Shown: positions 56,524 through 64,000 of the stretch, one piece after another
How the letters are laid out: each line of letters opens with the position of its first letter
Numbering within the stretch: position 1 is the stretch's first letter
Source of the DNA: Nitrobacter vulgaris
GTDB lineage: Bacteria > Pseudomonadota > Alphaproteobacteria > Rhizobiales > Xanthobacteraceae
Reading direction: 5' to 3'
NCBI RefSeq assembly: GCF_002028545.1
Contig: NZ_MWPQ01000005.1
Location: 62,001-126,000 of the forward strand
Length of the DNA: 64,000 bases
Notes under the pieces: generated by a model
Told to the model about the DNA's origin: nothing
What the model saw: the letters and a program-made list of their open reading frames with translations, nothing else
Database searches by the model: none
Translations under genes and position numbers: made by a program

Positions 56524-56853
56524 TCACGCGGTTACGGGCTTTGAATCGGTTGTCCGCGGGCGCCGGTTTTCTGGCGCTGGGGCATCCGCCTTGAGGTCGC
56601 GCACAAACCGGAAATAGAGGCTGCTCTCGACCGCGACCGCGTCGATGGCAAACTCGATTTCGGAGCCGCGAGGATAGCGCGTGGCGTATTCCTCGACCGA
56701 CACGCCATCCGGCATTTTGATATTCAGCATTTCAACAGCGTCCTTGCTGTTGAGCCGTTGCAGCTGGACGGCGAACGAGGATTTTCCCTCGAACGTCGCG
56801 CGCTTGTGGCCGATGACTTTGCCGCGAGCGAGTATGATTGCGAAGTCGTCCAT
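56524..56853 (-). CDS. Hypothetical protein (possibly OB-fold/SSB-like)
   Basis: 109 residues from ATG 56853, with GGAG upstream; another ATG 4 codons earlier. Starts MDDFAIILARGKVIGHKRATFEGKSSFAVQLQRL and ends in a basic/Pro tail; beta-rich with alternating pattern. Its place beside a rolling-circle Rep suggests a single-strand-binding role, but no motif proves it. Confidence 0.55.
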   Translation of the reverse strand: MDDFAIILARGKVIGHKRATFEGKSSFAVQLQRLNSKDAVEMLNIKMPDGVSVEEYATRYPRGSEIEFAIDAVAVESSLYFRFVRDLKADAPAPENRRPRTTDSKPVTA

Positions 56854-56907
56854 TCTGGACTCCATGAATTGATGAGGTTTCGGGGAAGTCGGTGTTCCGG
56901 GCGAGCG

Positions 56908-58068
56908 CTATGGGGGCATGGCAAACCTCCCGGGTTCTTCAAACGTGCGGGCGACGAGGAAATAATCCGCATCACTTCCGCGAACCCGCCACACGTAGAC
57001 TTCCGTGCAGATGAAACGACCGAGGTCGGCGGGCGCCTGCACGCCTTCGATATCCTCGGGGAATTCGCCCAGCTCCAGATCGTCGTCGCCCTGCAGATTG
57101 CGCGACATCGACAACATGCGGCGGTTTTTGGTTGCGTCGAGGAACGCGCGCAAAGGCGCGTTGTAGTGTGGCCGCAGGCCTTGGCCGTCGCCAGCGTCGT
57201 AAAGCTCCAAATGATCGGAGCCGACCAGAAGTGGCTTGCCGTTGCGCGCCACGATCAGGCTTGTAGGCTTGGCCTTGTATTTGCTGATCTCACGGAGGCT
57301 TTTGCGGCCGTCTTCATCGATCGGCGCCTTTACGCCCCTGAGAACCCGCACGTCCACCACCGGCCGGTAGGACAATCGCATGCACTTTTGTGTCTGAAGC
57401 GCCCATCTCTCCTGGGTGAGGTAGATGCCCTTCTCGCGCCGGAAATAATCGGGGCCGAAGATAAGCAAATAATGGGCGTGGGGACCCCACAACCAGCTTA
57501 CCGGGTGCCTCGCCAGCTCAATGCTTCGGACCCAGCCCAGCACCGCCCGCCTGACCGGGGCACTCCGCATCAGGGCACTAGTGCCTTTCATGATCGCGGA
57601 GGTTGCGTCTTTCAGTTCATGGGCGGGTACAGCCTCGTTTGTGACGGTCAACATCACGGCCTGACTGCCGGGGTGCCTGGCCATGAACCGGGCCACTTTC
57701 CGTTCGATCGCAGCGGCCTGCCGCCGCGCGTCGCGACGCTCGCGATCCGGGCATCCCGGAACCCCGCATTCGTGCGCGACGTACCGGGCGCCGCGTTCGT
57801 GGACGTGCTTGTAAACTTTGGTGCAACAATTCCGCAGGCGGAGGCCGTATTCGGACTTGCCGATAGCGTCGCAGCCGTTGGCGAGGACTGCTTTCGACAG
57901 CTGACGGAAGCGGCGCTTCGCATTGCCCTCGCGCCTGCCGGCGTCGGGCAGGTCGCTTTCGCCCGCATCCACTGGCGGGTCGTCGGGATCGCGGGCGTAG
58001 TGCAGGAAATCTTGCCAGACGCCGGACTCCTGCAGCCCCGCGCCGAACGGCAATCCGGCCTGTATCAT
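56908..58068 (-). CDS. Rolling-circle replication initiator (HUH, pC194/Rep_1 type)
   Basis: 386 residues. The Rep motif 1 region is VMLTVTNEAV (about 138-147). After IRSIEL-like VRSIELARHPVSW comes WGPHAHYLLIF, the HUH metal-binding H197-A-H199. REISKYKAKPT gives the motif 3 Tyr264. N-terminal Cys-rich HECGVPGCPDRE may bind zinc. The protein would nick an origin and start rolling-circle replication or transfer of the element. It heads the right-end operon ending in the FtsK-like gene, 151 bp from attR. Confidence 0.88.
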   Translation of the reverse strand: MIQAGLPFGAGLQESGVWQDFLHYARDPDDPPVDAGESDLPDAGRREGNAKRRFRQLSKAVLANGCDAIGKSEYGLRLRNCCTKVYKHVHERGARYVAHECGVPGCPDRERRDARRQAAAIERKVARFMARHPGSQAVMLTVTNEAVPAHELKDATSAIMKGTSALMRSAPVRRAVLGWVRSIELARHPVSWLWGPHAHYLLIFGPDYFRREKGIYLTQERWALQTQKCMRLSYRPVVDVRVLRGVKAPIDEDGRKSLREISKYKAKPTSLIVARNGKPLLVGSDHLELYDAGDGQGLRPHYNAPLRAFLDATKNRRMLSMSRNLQGDDDLELGEFPEDIEGVQAPADLGRFICTEVYVWRVRGSDADYFLVARTFEEPGRFAMPP

Positions 58069-58218
58069 CGTTCAACCGGCCGGCTGGATCAGGACCAGTA
58101 GACCAGCGGCGTACCCGACGAGGTGCGGGCGTGCTGGAAAATTCGTGAGGCCGCACCATGCGCGGGAAGTTTCCCGCACTCTGGTTGACGCTATTGTGTT
58201 AGCGGGGGATTCTCGATC

Positions 58219-58236
58219 CCCTTCCGGGACGCCATT
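58219..58236. other. attR: 18-bp direct repeat
   Basis: CCCTTCCGGGACGCCATT, identical to 35848-35865. The bases before it (GGGGATTCTCGATCCCC) resemble a diverged tRNA T-arm, as expected from an attachment site once carried on the element. Confidence 0.92.
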
Positions 58237-58265
58237 TCCGAAGTTCTAGTTTGCAGCCTCGTCGC

Positions 58266-58454
58266 CTAACTGACTCGCTGAACCGCCGGTGGCATCCAGG
58301 TGCCATCCACCAACGCCGCCTTCGGCCAGTATGCACGTACATAGAGGGTGAAATCGCTACCCTTAGGCGCCGGCAGCCAGTTGTCGCGCTGCGCGGCCGG
58401 CGGTGCGTCGGCCTGCACACCATCGGAGTTGTGTTTCAGCGCCTTGCCCACCAC
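58266..58454 (-). pseudogene. DUF1254/DUF1214 protein, C-terminal remnant
   Basis: 62 codons: VGKALKHNSDGVQADAPP, NWLPAPKGSDFTLYVRAYWPKAAL, DGTWMPPAVQRV. These are the last conserved blocks of the DUF1254/1214 family (normally 350-450 residues). The rest is missing, and the start abuts the frameshifted gene below. It lies 30 bp from attR. Confidence 0.8.
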
Positions 58455-58455
58455 A

Positions 58456-58593
58456 GCGATATGTTTTGCATGAACAGTTCACCGGTTGGCCACCGTGCGC
58501 CCACGCAGTAGTGCGCGATGATTCCGAACGTCAGGAATACGCCAAGATGAAGAGGCCGAGGCCCCATTTGGCAAAGTGCGTACCGATGATCAT
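58456..58593 (-). pseudogene. Small membrane protein, frameshifted
   Basis: ATG 58593 after AGGAGAT. The first frame reads MIIGTHFAKWGLGLFILAYS then stops; shifting by one base continues VFLTFGIIAHYCVGARWPTG and ELFMQNISLWWARR. Both parts look like one hydrophobic protein with a frameshift (a loss of two bases or gain of one). The C-terminal part seems cut where the DUF1214 remnant begins. Confidence 0.7.
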
Positions 58594-58630
58594 GACCTCA
58601 TCTCCTGCAGCTCGCGACTTGCATTGCTGG

Positions 58631-59695
58631 CTACGGCTCGAATGCGAAAACCCTGTTCCAGTCCTGCTTCATATCGACGACAGTCCAGCCTTTGGCCTTC
58701 GCCTCCTCCCAAGCTTTGTCGAGTTGCCCGACCTTCGACGGGTGATCGTAGGCATATTCACGCGCCGCATCGGTGTGGTGCACGATCCCGGCAAAGCGCG
58801 CCCCGCTTCCCGCCATGGTCCATTGCAGCATCTGATGGTCGCCGTCCGAATTACCGAAGGCGAGAATCGGGCGCCGGCCGATCATCATGTTGATGCCGAC
58901 GGGCTTGCCCGGCCCATCGTCGATGAATTGGACCTTGGCCGTCTTCAGCAACGACGGCCTGCCCGCGGTGTCTAACTGATATTTTGTGACGCCGGACGAG
59001 CCGATCACTTGCTCGGGCGGAATGCCGTAGGCCTTTTCCGCCCACACCCGCATGAACTCGACGCCGCCACCCGACACGATAAAGGTCTTGAAGCCGTTGG
59101 TTCGCAGATAGGCCAGCAGTTCGACCATCGGCTGATAGACGAGCTCGTTATAGGGTCTGTTGAAGCGGGGATGTTGCGCGGTTGCGAGCCAGTCGGCGAC
59201 CGACTTTGCGAATTCATCCGTTGTCATGCCGCTATGCGCCGCAGTCACCAGAGTCAGCAGGCCTTTCTCGCCTTGCTCGGCGAGCGCCTTCTTGTCACCG
59301 GAGAGGAACGCCTTGAACTGCTGCTGGCTTTTCCATTCCGGATGATGCGGCGCCATCGCCTTGACGCGGTCGAGCGCAAAGGCGGCTTGAAAATAGATCG
59401 GCTGCTCACACCATAGCGTGCCGTCATTGTCGAACACCGCGATACGCTCGGCCGGAGGCACGAAATCCGCGCCGCCTGGTGTCGTGACCCGCGCGACGAA
59501 GTCGGTGATTGATGTCCTGACCGCGCCGCTATTCCAGGACGGCAGCGGGTCATTCTGCGCGAGGGCGTTGGAATACGGAAGGATGACGCAACAGAACCCC
59601 ATCAGCACAACGAAGACGGCGCTCCGAACGACGGTCGCAAGGGACGCAACCATAGCAGTCCTCACACAGGTTTGAGAGTGAAGAGGTTGAATCAA
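58631..59695 (-). CDS. Exported HAD-superfamily hydrolase (phosphatase-like)
   Basis: 354 residues, with a signal peptide (FVVLMGFCCVILPYSNALAQ); an ATG at 59653 gives a shorter N-terminus. HAD motif I is FDNDGTLW, motif II FIVSGGG, a Lys in motif III region and motif IV FGNSDGDHQML. The cap pattern (phosphoserine-phosphatase-like, PFNRPYNELVYQPM) is helical. Secreted to the periplasm; substrate unknown. It follows the sulfatase gene by 49 bp in the FGE - sulfatase - HAD operon. Confidence 0.9.
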   Translation of the reverse strand: MIQPLHSQTCVRTAMVASLATVVRSAVFVVLMGFCCVILPYSNALAQNDPLPSWNSGAVRTSITDFVARVTTPGGADFVPPAERIAVFDNDGTLWCEQPIYFQAAFALDRVKAMAPHHPEWKSQQQFKAFLSGDKKALAEQGEKGLLTLVTAAHSGMTTDEFAKSVADWLATAQHPRFNRPYNELVYQPMVELLAYLRTNGFKTFIVSGGGVEFMRVWAEKAYGIPPEQVIGSSGVTKYQLDTAGRPSLLKTAKVQFIDDGPGKPVGINMMIGRRPILAFGNSDGDHQMLQWTMAGSGARFAGIVHHTDAAREYAYDHPSKVGQLDKAWEEAKAKGWTVVDMKQDWNRVFAFEP

Positions 59696-59744
59696 CCCGG
59701 CTCGCTCGTAGACGAGCCGGGTGACGCGCGGTGTGGCGACGCGC

Positions 59745-61568
59745 CTATTTGACCCCGCGTTGCTGAATTTGCTCGTCGATCATCCTGTTCAACCCGCCGC
59801 GAATGCGGTCGAGGTCGAGGTTCTTCTTGAACGACTCCCTGCGTTTGATGCCATCCATCTCGCTTTCCAGGATGTTCGCTGGATTGAAGCTCGGCGGGAA
59901 TGAGCGCGGCGGAAAGTCCTTGAACGACGCCGCAAACTGAAAAACCTCATCCATGACGCCATACATGAAGCCGACATGATCGAGTTGCCAATCCCAGAAG
60001 GTGTTGGATGTGAAGTCTGCGCGTTCGAATGGATCCTGAAACAGGTTGAAGATTTTTTGCAATCGGAGGGTCGTGAACGGTTCGGCCCACAGACCCATGG
60101 TGCCTTGCATACGCTGCTCAGAGAACACGCATTTGTAGTCACCCTGCCGATAGGCCACCAGCAAACCGTCGTCGTTCGAATAGAAGAACGCATTGCGAGC
60201 GCTCTTGGTGCCGTTGTTGTTCGCGGCACTGCCGCTCACGTTGCGCAGGAAGTTCGATTGATCGAACCCATCGAGGTGCACCTTGTAGTTGATGCCGTTC
60301 GCGGTGTAACCCGCCTTGAGCTTGTTGACGATGTCCGGCTCGCCCGCAATGGCGCAGAAAGTCGGTATCCAGTCGTTGTGGCTCATCAGTTCATTCGAGA
60401 CGGTGCCGGGTTTGATGGAGCCCGGCCAGCGCACGAGGCACGGCACGCGGAACGCACCTTCCCAGTTGGTATTTTTCTCCGAGCGGAACCAGGTCATGGC
60501 GCCGTCCGGCCAAGTATTCATGTGGGGACCATTATCGCTCGAGTAGATGACGATGGTATCGTTCGCGATGCCCATATCATCCAACGCTTTGAGCAGCGTG
60601 CCGACCGTGTCGTCGTGCTCCATCATGCCGTCGATGTACTCGCTGTCGCCGTGTGTGTAGCGGCCGCGGTGTGAGGCACGGACATGTGTTCGCAAGTGCA
60701 TGCGGGTGCCGTTGAACCAGCAGAAGAACGGTTTCCCGGCTGCCTTTTGCCGTTTCATGTAGTCGATAGCCGCCGCCGATGTTTCATCGTCGATTGTTTC
60801 CATGCGCTTCTTGGTGAGCGGGCCGGTGTCTTCGATCGTCTGTTTGCCGATTTTTCCGAATCTCGGATCGACGGTAGGATCATCGTGGTCGGTCGCCTTG
60901 CACTTCAGGACGCCGCGCGGCCCAAATTTTGCGCGATAGGCCGGGTCTTTTGGATAGTCCGGCAATTCCGGCTCTTCCTCCGCATTGAGATGATAGAGGT
61001 TGCCGAAGAATTCGTCGAAGCCGTTCACGGTCGGTAGTGATTCATTGCGGTCACCGACATGGTTCTTGCCGAACTGGCCGGTCGCATAACCAAGATTTTT
61101 GAGCAGGCCACCAACCGAGGGGTCCAACTGGCTCATGCCCATCGGCGCGCCAGGGAAGCCAACCTTGCTGAGCCCGCTGCGCATGATGTGCTGGCCGGTG
61201 AGAAACGCCGAGCGACCCGCGGTGCAGGACTGCTCGCCGTAATAGTGCTGCATCTTGAGACCCTCGCGGGCAATGCGGTCGATGTTCGGGGTTTCGTACC
61301 CCATCAAACCGTTCGAGTAGGCGCTGATATTCGCGATGCCGACGTCGTCGCCCCAGATCACCAAGATATTTGGCTGCCGGCCGGGCGGAGACGTTGTTGT
61401 CGTGACCGGCGCAGCCTTTTGTCTCTGGGCCTCCGCGGGTGCCGCCATTGTCGCCAGTGTCACCAGTGCCGACGAGCCCAGCAGAATATTCCGGCGACTG
61501 AGAGCGTGATTGTCGGCCTTGTTCGATGGAGCTACGGGTTTGTCTTGGTCGTTCGTACTGCTCGTCAT
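59745..61568 (-). CDS. Tat-exported sulfatase (arylsulfatase family)
   Basis: 607 residues. N-terminal LSRRNILLGSSALVTLATMA is a twin-arginine signal. Metal-binding GDD at D74-D75 (WGDDVG). The active site is SCTAGRSAF with Cys115, to be converted to formylglycine; this is a CxAxR form, not the commoner CxPxR. Further motifs are YGEQ, GKNHVGDR, HDDTVGTLL and SSDNGPHMNTW. Hydrolyses sulfate or possibly related esters in the periplasm. The maturase gene lies 33 bp upstream in the same operon. Confidence 0.95.
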   Translation of the reverse strand: MTSSTNDQDKPVAPSNKADNHALSRRNILLGSSALVTLATMAAPAEAQRQKAAPVTTTTSPPGRQPNILVIWGDDVGIANISAYSNGLMGYETPNIDRIAREGLKMQHYYGEQSCTAGRSAFLTGQHIMRSGLSKVGFPGAPMGMSQLDPSVGGLLKNLGYATGQFGKNHVGDRNESLPTVNGFDEFFGNLYHLNAEEEPELPDYPKDPAYRAKFGPRGVLKCKATDHDDPTVDPRFGKIGKQTIEDTGPLTKKRMETIDDETSAAAIDYMKRQKAAGKPFFCWFNGTRMHLRTHVRASHRGRYTHGDSEYIDGMMEHDDTVGTLLKALDDMGIANDTIVIYSSDNGPHMNTWPDGAMTWFRSEKNTNWEGAFRVPCLVRWPGSIKPGTVSNELMSHNDWIPTFCAIAGEPDIVNKLKAGYTANGINYKVHLDGFDQSNFLRNVSGSAANNNGTKSARNAFFYSNDDGLLVAYRQGDYKCVFSEQRMQGTMGLWAEPFTTLRLQKIFNLFQDPFERADFTSNTFWDWQLDHVGFMYGVMDEVFQFAASFKDFPPRSFPPSFNPANILESEMDGIKRRESFKKNLDLDRIRGGLNRMIDEQIQQRGVK

Positions 61569-61601
61569 TGCACTCTCCGTTCTTCACAAGGAAGTTGAAG
61601 G

Positions 61602-62579
61602 TCACTGCGCAGCGAGTTTCCTTGTCACACAGCGAAATCCGACATGGCTGGTCGACGTATCGACCGGCTCGGCGTGACGCGCGGCGGGGCGGTAGCGGCG
61701 GCAATAGTTCGGCGCGCAGAGGTGCGAGCCGCCTTTGAGGACTTTGCGAGGAATCTTGATGCTTGGCTGGCAGGGATCGTAACTCGCGTCCTCTCTGCCG
61801 CCGCGCGGGTTTTCGGGGATGCAGCACGCCTTGGGCGCATCGGCTTCATGCTTTGGGGTGTACCAGTCACTGGTCCACTCCCACACATTGCCGATCATGT
61901 CGTGCAGACCGTAACCATTCGGCGGAAATGCCGTTACCGGCGAAGTGCGTTCGTAGCCGTCTTCATTCAGGTTCTGCCGCGGGAATTCGCCCTGCCAGGT
62001 GTTGGCCATGTGGTGGCCGTTCGGCGTGAATTCATTTCCCCACGCAAATTCCATCCCCTCGAGTCCGCCGCGCGCGGCAAACTCCCATTCTGCCTCGGTC
62101 GGCAGTTCCTTGTCGGCCCAGGTTGCATAAGCCAGCGCGTCGGCATAAGCGACGTGGACCACCGGATGATGGTCCTGCACGTTGATGTTGCTCTTCGGTC
62201 CATAAGGATGCCGCCAGTCGGCACCCTTCATGAACGTCCACCACTGGCTCCAGTCGCGGAGATTGACTAGGCGCGCGGGCGGACAGAAAACAAGCGATCC
62301 CGCATAAATCATCTCCGGGCGAGCGCCTGGATAGTCCTTGGGATCCGGCGGCACCTCCGCGACGGTGACATGGCCGGTTGCTTTCACAAACTGTTTGAAC
62401 TGCCGGTTCGTGACAGGTGTTTTGTCGATCCAGAACCCATCAACCGTCACGCGATGGCTGGGCGCTTCTTCGGGATAGTGACGGTCGGAGCCCATGCGGA
62501 ACGTGCCGCCGGGAATCCAGACCATCTCATTCAATGACGCGCTGGCTCGCCCGGGTTTCTGAACATCGGCCTGCGCCAT
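61602..62579 (-). CDS. Formylglycine-generating enzyme (sulfatase maturase)
   Basis: 325 residues. SUMF1/FGE-sulfatase domain: MVWIPGGTFRMGSD at the start, LPTEAEWEFAARGG, NVWEWTSDWYTP, and the C-terminal active site LKGGSHLCAPNYCRRYRPAAR with the Cys pair C288 and C293 at the FGE spacing. It oxidises the sulfatase Cys to formylglycine with Cu and O2. No signal peptide, so it acts in the cytoplasm before Tat export of the folded sulfatase. First gene of the operon. Confidence 0.94.
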   Translation of the reverse strand: MAQADVQKPGRASASLNEMVWIPGGTFRMGSDRHYPEEAPSHRVTVDGFWIDKTPVTNRQFKQFVKATGHVTVAEVPPDPKDYPGARPEMIYAGSLVFCPPARLVNLRDWSQWWTFMKGADWRHPYGPKSNINVQDHHPVVHVAYADALAYATWADKELPTEAEWEFAARGGLEGMEFAWGNEFTPNGHHMANTWQGEFPRQNLNEDGYERTSPVTAFPPNGYGLHDMIGNVWEWTSDWYTPKHEADAPKACCIPENPRGGREDASYDPCQPSIKIPRKVLKGGSHLCAPNYCRRYRPAARHAEPVDTSTSHVGFRCVTRKLAAQ

Positions 62580-63127
62580 GGTGATGCCCCCGTTGCTCCA
62601 AGGCTATTGGGGGCAATAATCCCAGAAGCCCTGCCTGCGGGAGGAGTCCGTGTAGTACCAGCAGATTCCAGGCGAGGGCGCCGCGGATGCAGGCAAAAAT
62701 TTCACTGGCGAAAAAGATGATAATGCAGCACGGACGGCTTTAAATTCACACAGCGACATTTGTCAGGCCCACCACTTCTCGTGTTTCAGGACCACCGAAC
62801 GAACGGACGTGTCAGCCTTGTTGTCTTTAGTATTCGCTGAAAGAACTTCCGCGGTCGCTTGGCAATGACTTCAAGTCAAACAGTTGCAGCACAGTTTAAC
62901 GTAATTCCTTAAGGATGTCATGGGTGGTTTTTGCAAACGTAGCGCGGTGCCGCACGCTCGTTAAAAATCGGCTTTCGTCCGCTTGGACAATGGGGAGAAA
63001 ATTTGATGCGAGTTGTTCACGCCGCTTCCTGGACGGCGGACAGGCAGAGTATTCGTTCCGACACTTGCAGGGTCATGACGTCAACGAGAGCGAAACAGTT
63101 TGGGCTACGCAGATGACGATGGGGATG
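62580..63127. other. Gene-free region upstream of the sulfatase operon
   Basis: About 550 bp, relatively AT-rich, with the operon promoter expected near 62600-62700 on the minus strand. I see no tRNA, no strong repeat and no ORF with coding character. Confidence 0.5.
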
Positions 63128-64000
63128 TCAGTATTTGGTTCTGATCGCGGTCGCGGAAGGCACTGAGGATGAGCCTACGTGGATCGGGAGCGATACGGTG
63201 AGGTATCCCGCCGTTCCCTCCATGCGGTTCTGCACATCGAATTCGCGGTACACCTTGAGACGCGTTGAAATTGGAAGTTTTCCAACCTCGAAATCGTATC
63301 CAATCGTGCCACCGAGTGCCGCCGCTCGGCCTTTAAAAGGACCAAGTACAGCACCCGTTCCGGTATCATCGGTGAGCTGCTGATAGTAGTAGCCGACGAG
63401 TCCGACGGAGATGTCCTTGTTGAGGGATTTCGACGCTGCCCATTCGAGATGGAATTCATTTCCAGTTTTGTAGTCGGTTGCTGTGTTGGGTTGATTGAAA
63501 GTGAATCCCGCGGCTGCGGAAAGGTCGACCCCCGTAGCTGGATCAAGCCACGTCAGCGCACCGGATACGTCCACCGCCGGCCGATTGAGGGAAGCGTTTG
63601 AAAGTTGACCGGTAACATAGCTTCCGGACGGGATAATGCCTGCAACGCCAAGCTGCCAATGGAGTTTGCCAGCGTGCCAGCCGACGAACGAGTTGACGAA
63701 AATGTCGCTCATGTTGAATTCGGCGTCGGTTACGTTTCGCCCGATGGGCCCGAACCGGGGAGAATTCACCAGCAGATTCGCATTGATGCGCGGTTCACCG
63801 AACGGCGTGGTGACTGAAACGGCAAGATCGCCGCCGAGAACCTTTGCTGGCGTCACCCAGACCAGCGTCGGAAGGTTGAGCCAACTTTGCGCGCTGATAC
63901 CGGCTGTCAGCAGACCGCCAGTCGGGAGCGCACGGCCCGCGCCGATCTTGCCAGTATAGAAGTACATATCGTCCTGGAAATAGAGCCCTTCCGGTGGCGT
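63128..64000 (-). CDS. SphA-type outer-membrane beta-barrel protein, partial
   Basis: The frame is open to the right edge (TPPEGLYFQDD precedes an internal ATG at 63967), so the N-terminus is outside the window. Visible part: alternating beta pattern, GADLAVSVTTPFGEP-like strands, FVGWHAGKLHWQLGVAGIIPSG, GYDFEVGKLPISTRLKVYREF, and a C-terminus ending ATAIRTKY, with Tyr as a barrel-insertion residue. Similar to the SphA/MetA-pathway family of transporters or channels. Faces the sulfatase operon across a gap, in the same direction. Confidence 0.82.
   Translation of the reverse strand, partial: TPPEGLYFQDDMYFYTGKIGAGRALPTGGLLTAGISAQSWLNLPTLVWVTPAKVLGGDLAVSVTTPFGEPRINANLLVNSPRFGPIGRNVTDAEFNMSDIFVNSFVGWHAGKLHWQLGVAGIIPSGSYVTGQLSNASLNRPAVDVSGALTWLDPATGVDLSAAAGFTFNQPNTATDYKTGNEFHLEWAASKSLNKDISVGLVGYYYQQLTDDTGTGAVLGPFKGRAAALGGTIGYDFEVGKLPISTRLKVYREFDVQNRMEGTAGYLTVSLPIHVGSSSVPSATAIRTKY

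Larger units (their letters stand above)
35848..58236. mobile_element. Integrated composite element in tRNA-Arg, about 22.4 kb
   Basis: Bounded by 18-bp direct repeats (attL and attR), with a tyrosine integrase gene next to the tRNA. It contains an iteron-RepA-ParA plasmid module, a rolling-circle Rep with an FtsK-like translocase, toxin-antitoxin, serine recombinase, methyltransferase and several unknown cargo genes. No relaxase of MOB type, T4SS genes, phage capsid or tail genes were seen. It may move by transfer of double-stranded DNA through the FtsK-like protein, be mobilised by a helper, or be an immobile integrated plasmid. Confidence 0.9.

Noticed and set aside
56758-58101. 447-codon forward ORF over the Rep gene
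   Set aside because: Antisense shadow; the reverse frame has the HUH motifs and overlaps no neighbour.
35848-58236. Island as a prophage
   Set aside because: No capsid, portal, terminase, lysis or tail-assembly genes; the YadA-like protein alone is not evidence of a phage.

Overview
The window looks like part of the chromosome of an alphaproteobacterium of the Bradyrhizobium / Rhodopseudomonas / Afipia group (Nitrobacteraceae). The evidence is the gene order argJ - parvulin - secA, aroK-aroB followed by a CNNM/CorC protein, BolA - J-domain protein - cobS - cobT, and Suv3-type helicase - S4 protein - fdxA - carD. Intergenic palindromes of the kind common in these genomes support this, as does the high GC content. 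The species cannot be named from sequence reading alone.

Region 1 (1-35786) is ordinary core chromosome. It covers protein export and folding (secA, a parvulin), arginine synthesis (argJ start), fatty-acid initiation (accA), chromosome dimer resolution (xerD), the shikimate pathway (aroK-aroB, ATGA overlap), aerobic cobalt chelation for B12 (cobS-cobT), ribosomal protein L28, and an RNA helicase followed by S4, ferredoxin and CarD genes. Envelope genes include an L,D-transpeptidase lipoprotein, an M48 protease lipoprotein, DedA, GlsB and YidB-type proteins. An H-NOX sensor gene overlaps a GAF-GGDEF-EAL gene, which suggests a haem-based NO/O2 input into c-di-GMP turnover. At least three families of short palindromic repeats sit between these genes.

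Region 2 (about 35848-58236) is a 22.4-kb integrated element. It sits in the 3' end of a tRNA-Arg(CCT) gene and is bounded by an exact 18-bp direct repeat, with a tyrosine integrase immediately inside the tRNA end. It is composite. The left part carries an iteron array, a RepA-type initiator, a ParA / ribbon-helix-helix partition pair and a second tyrosine recombinase, which looks like an integrated plasmid backbone. The right end carries a rolling-circle HUH initiator (pC194 Rep type), two small unknown genes and an FtsK/SpoIIIE-type translocase. That combination recalls actinomycete integrative elements, and I see no type IV secretion genes. Between them is cargo: a ParDE toxin-antitoxin pair, a small PD-(D/E)XK-like protein, a secreted YadA-head-like repeat protein, a VOC protein, a broken and an intact serine recombinase, a WGR protein, an orphan beta-class DNA methyltransferase, and a compact MBL hydrolase - four-TM protein - small ORF - HEPN-like cluster. 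That last cluster is the best candidate for an undescribed, possibly defensive, system. Near the left end a gamma-glutamylcyclotransferase domain is fused to an unknown zinc-ribbon region. A roughly 40-70 bp repeat occurs three times between cargo genes.

Region 3 (58237-64000) is chromosome again. A minus-strand operon encodes a formylglycine-generating enzyme, a Tat-exported sulfatase with a CTAGR active-site motif, and an exported HAD phosphatase. Its distal end is eroded next to attR: a frameshifted small membrane protein is joined to a remnant of a DUF1254/DUF1214 protein. An outer-membrane SphA-like protein runs off the right edge.
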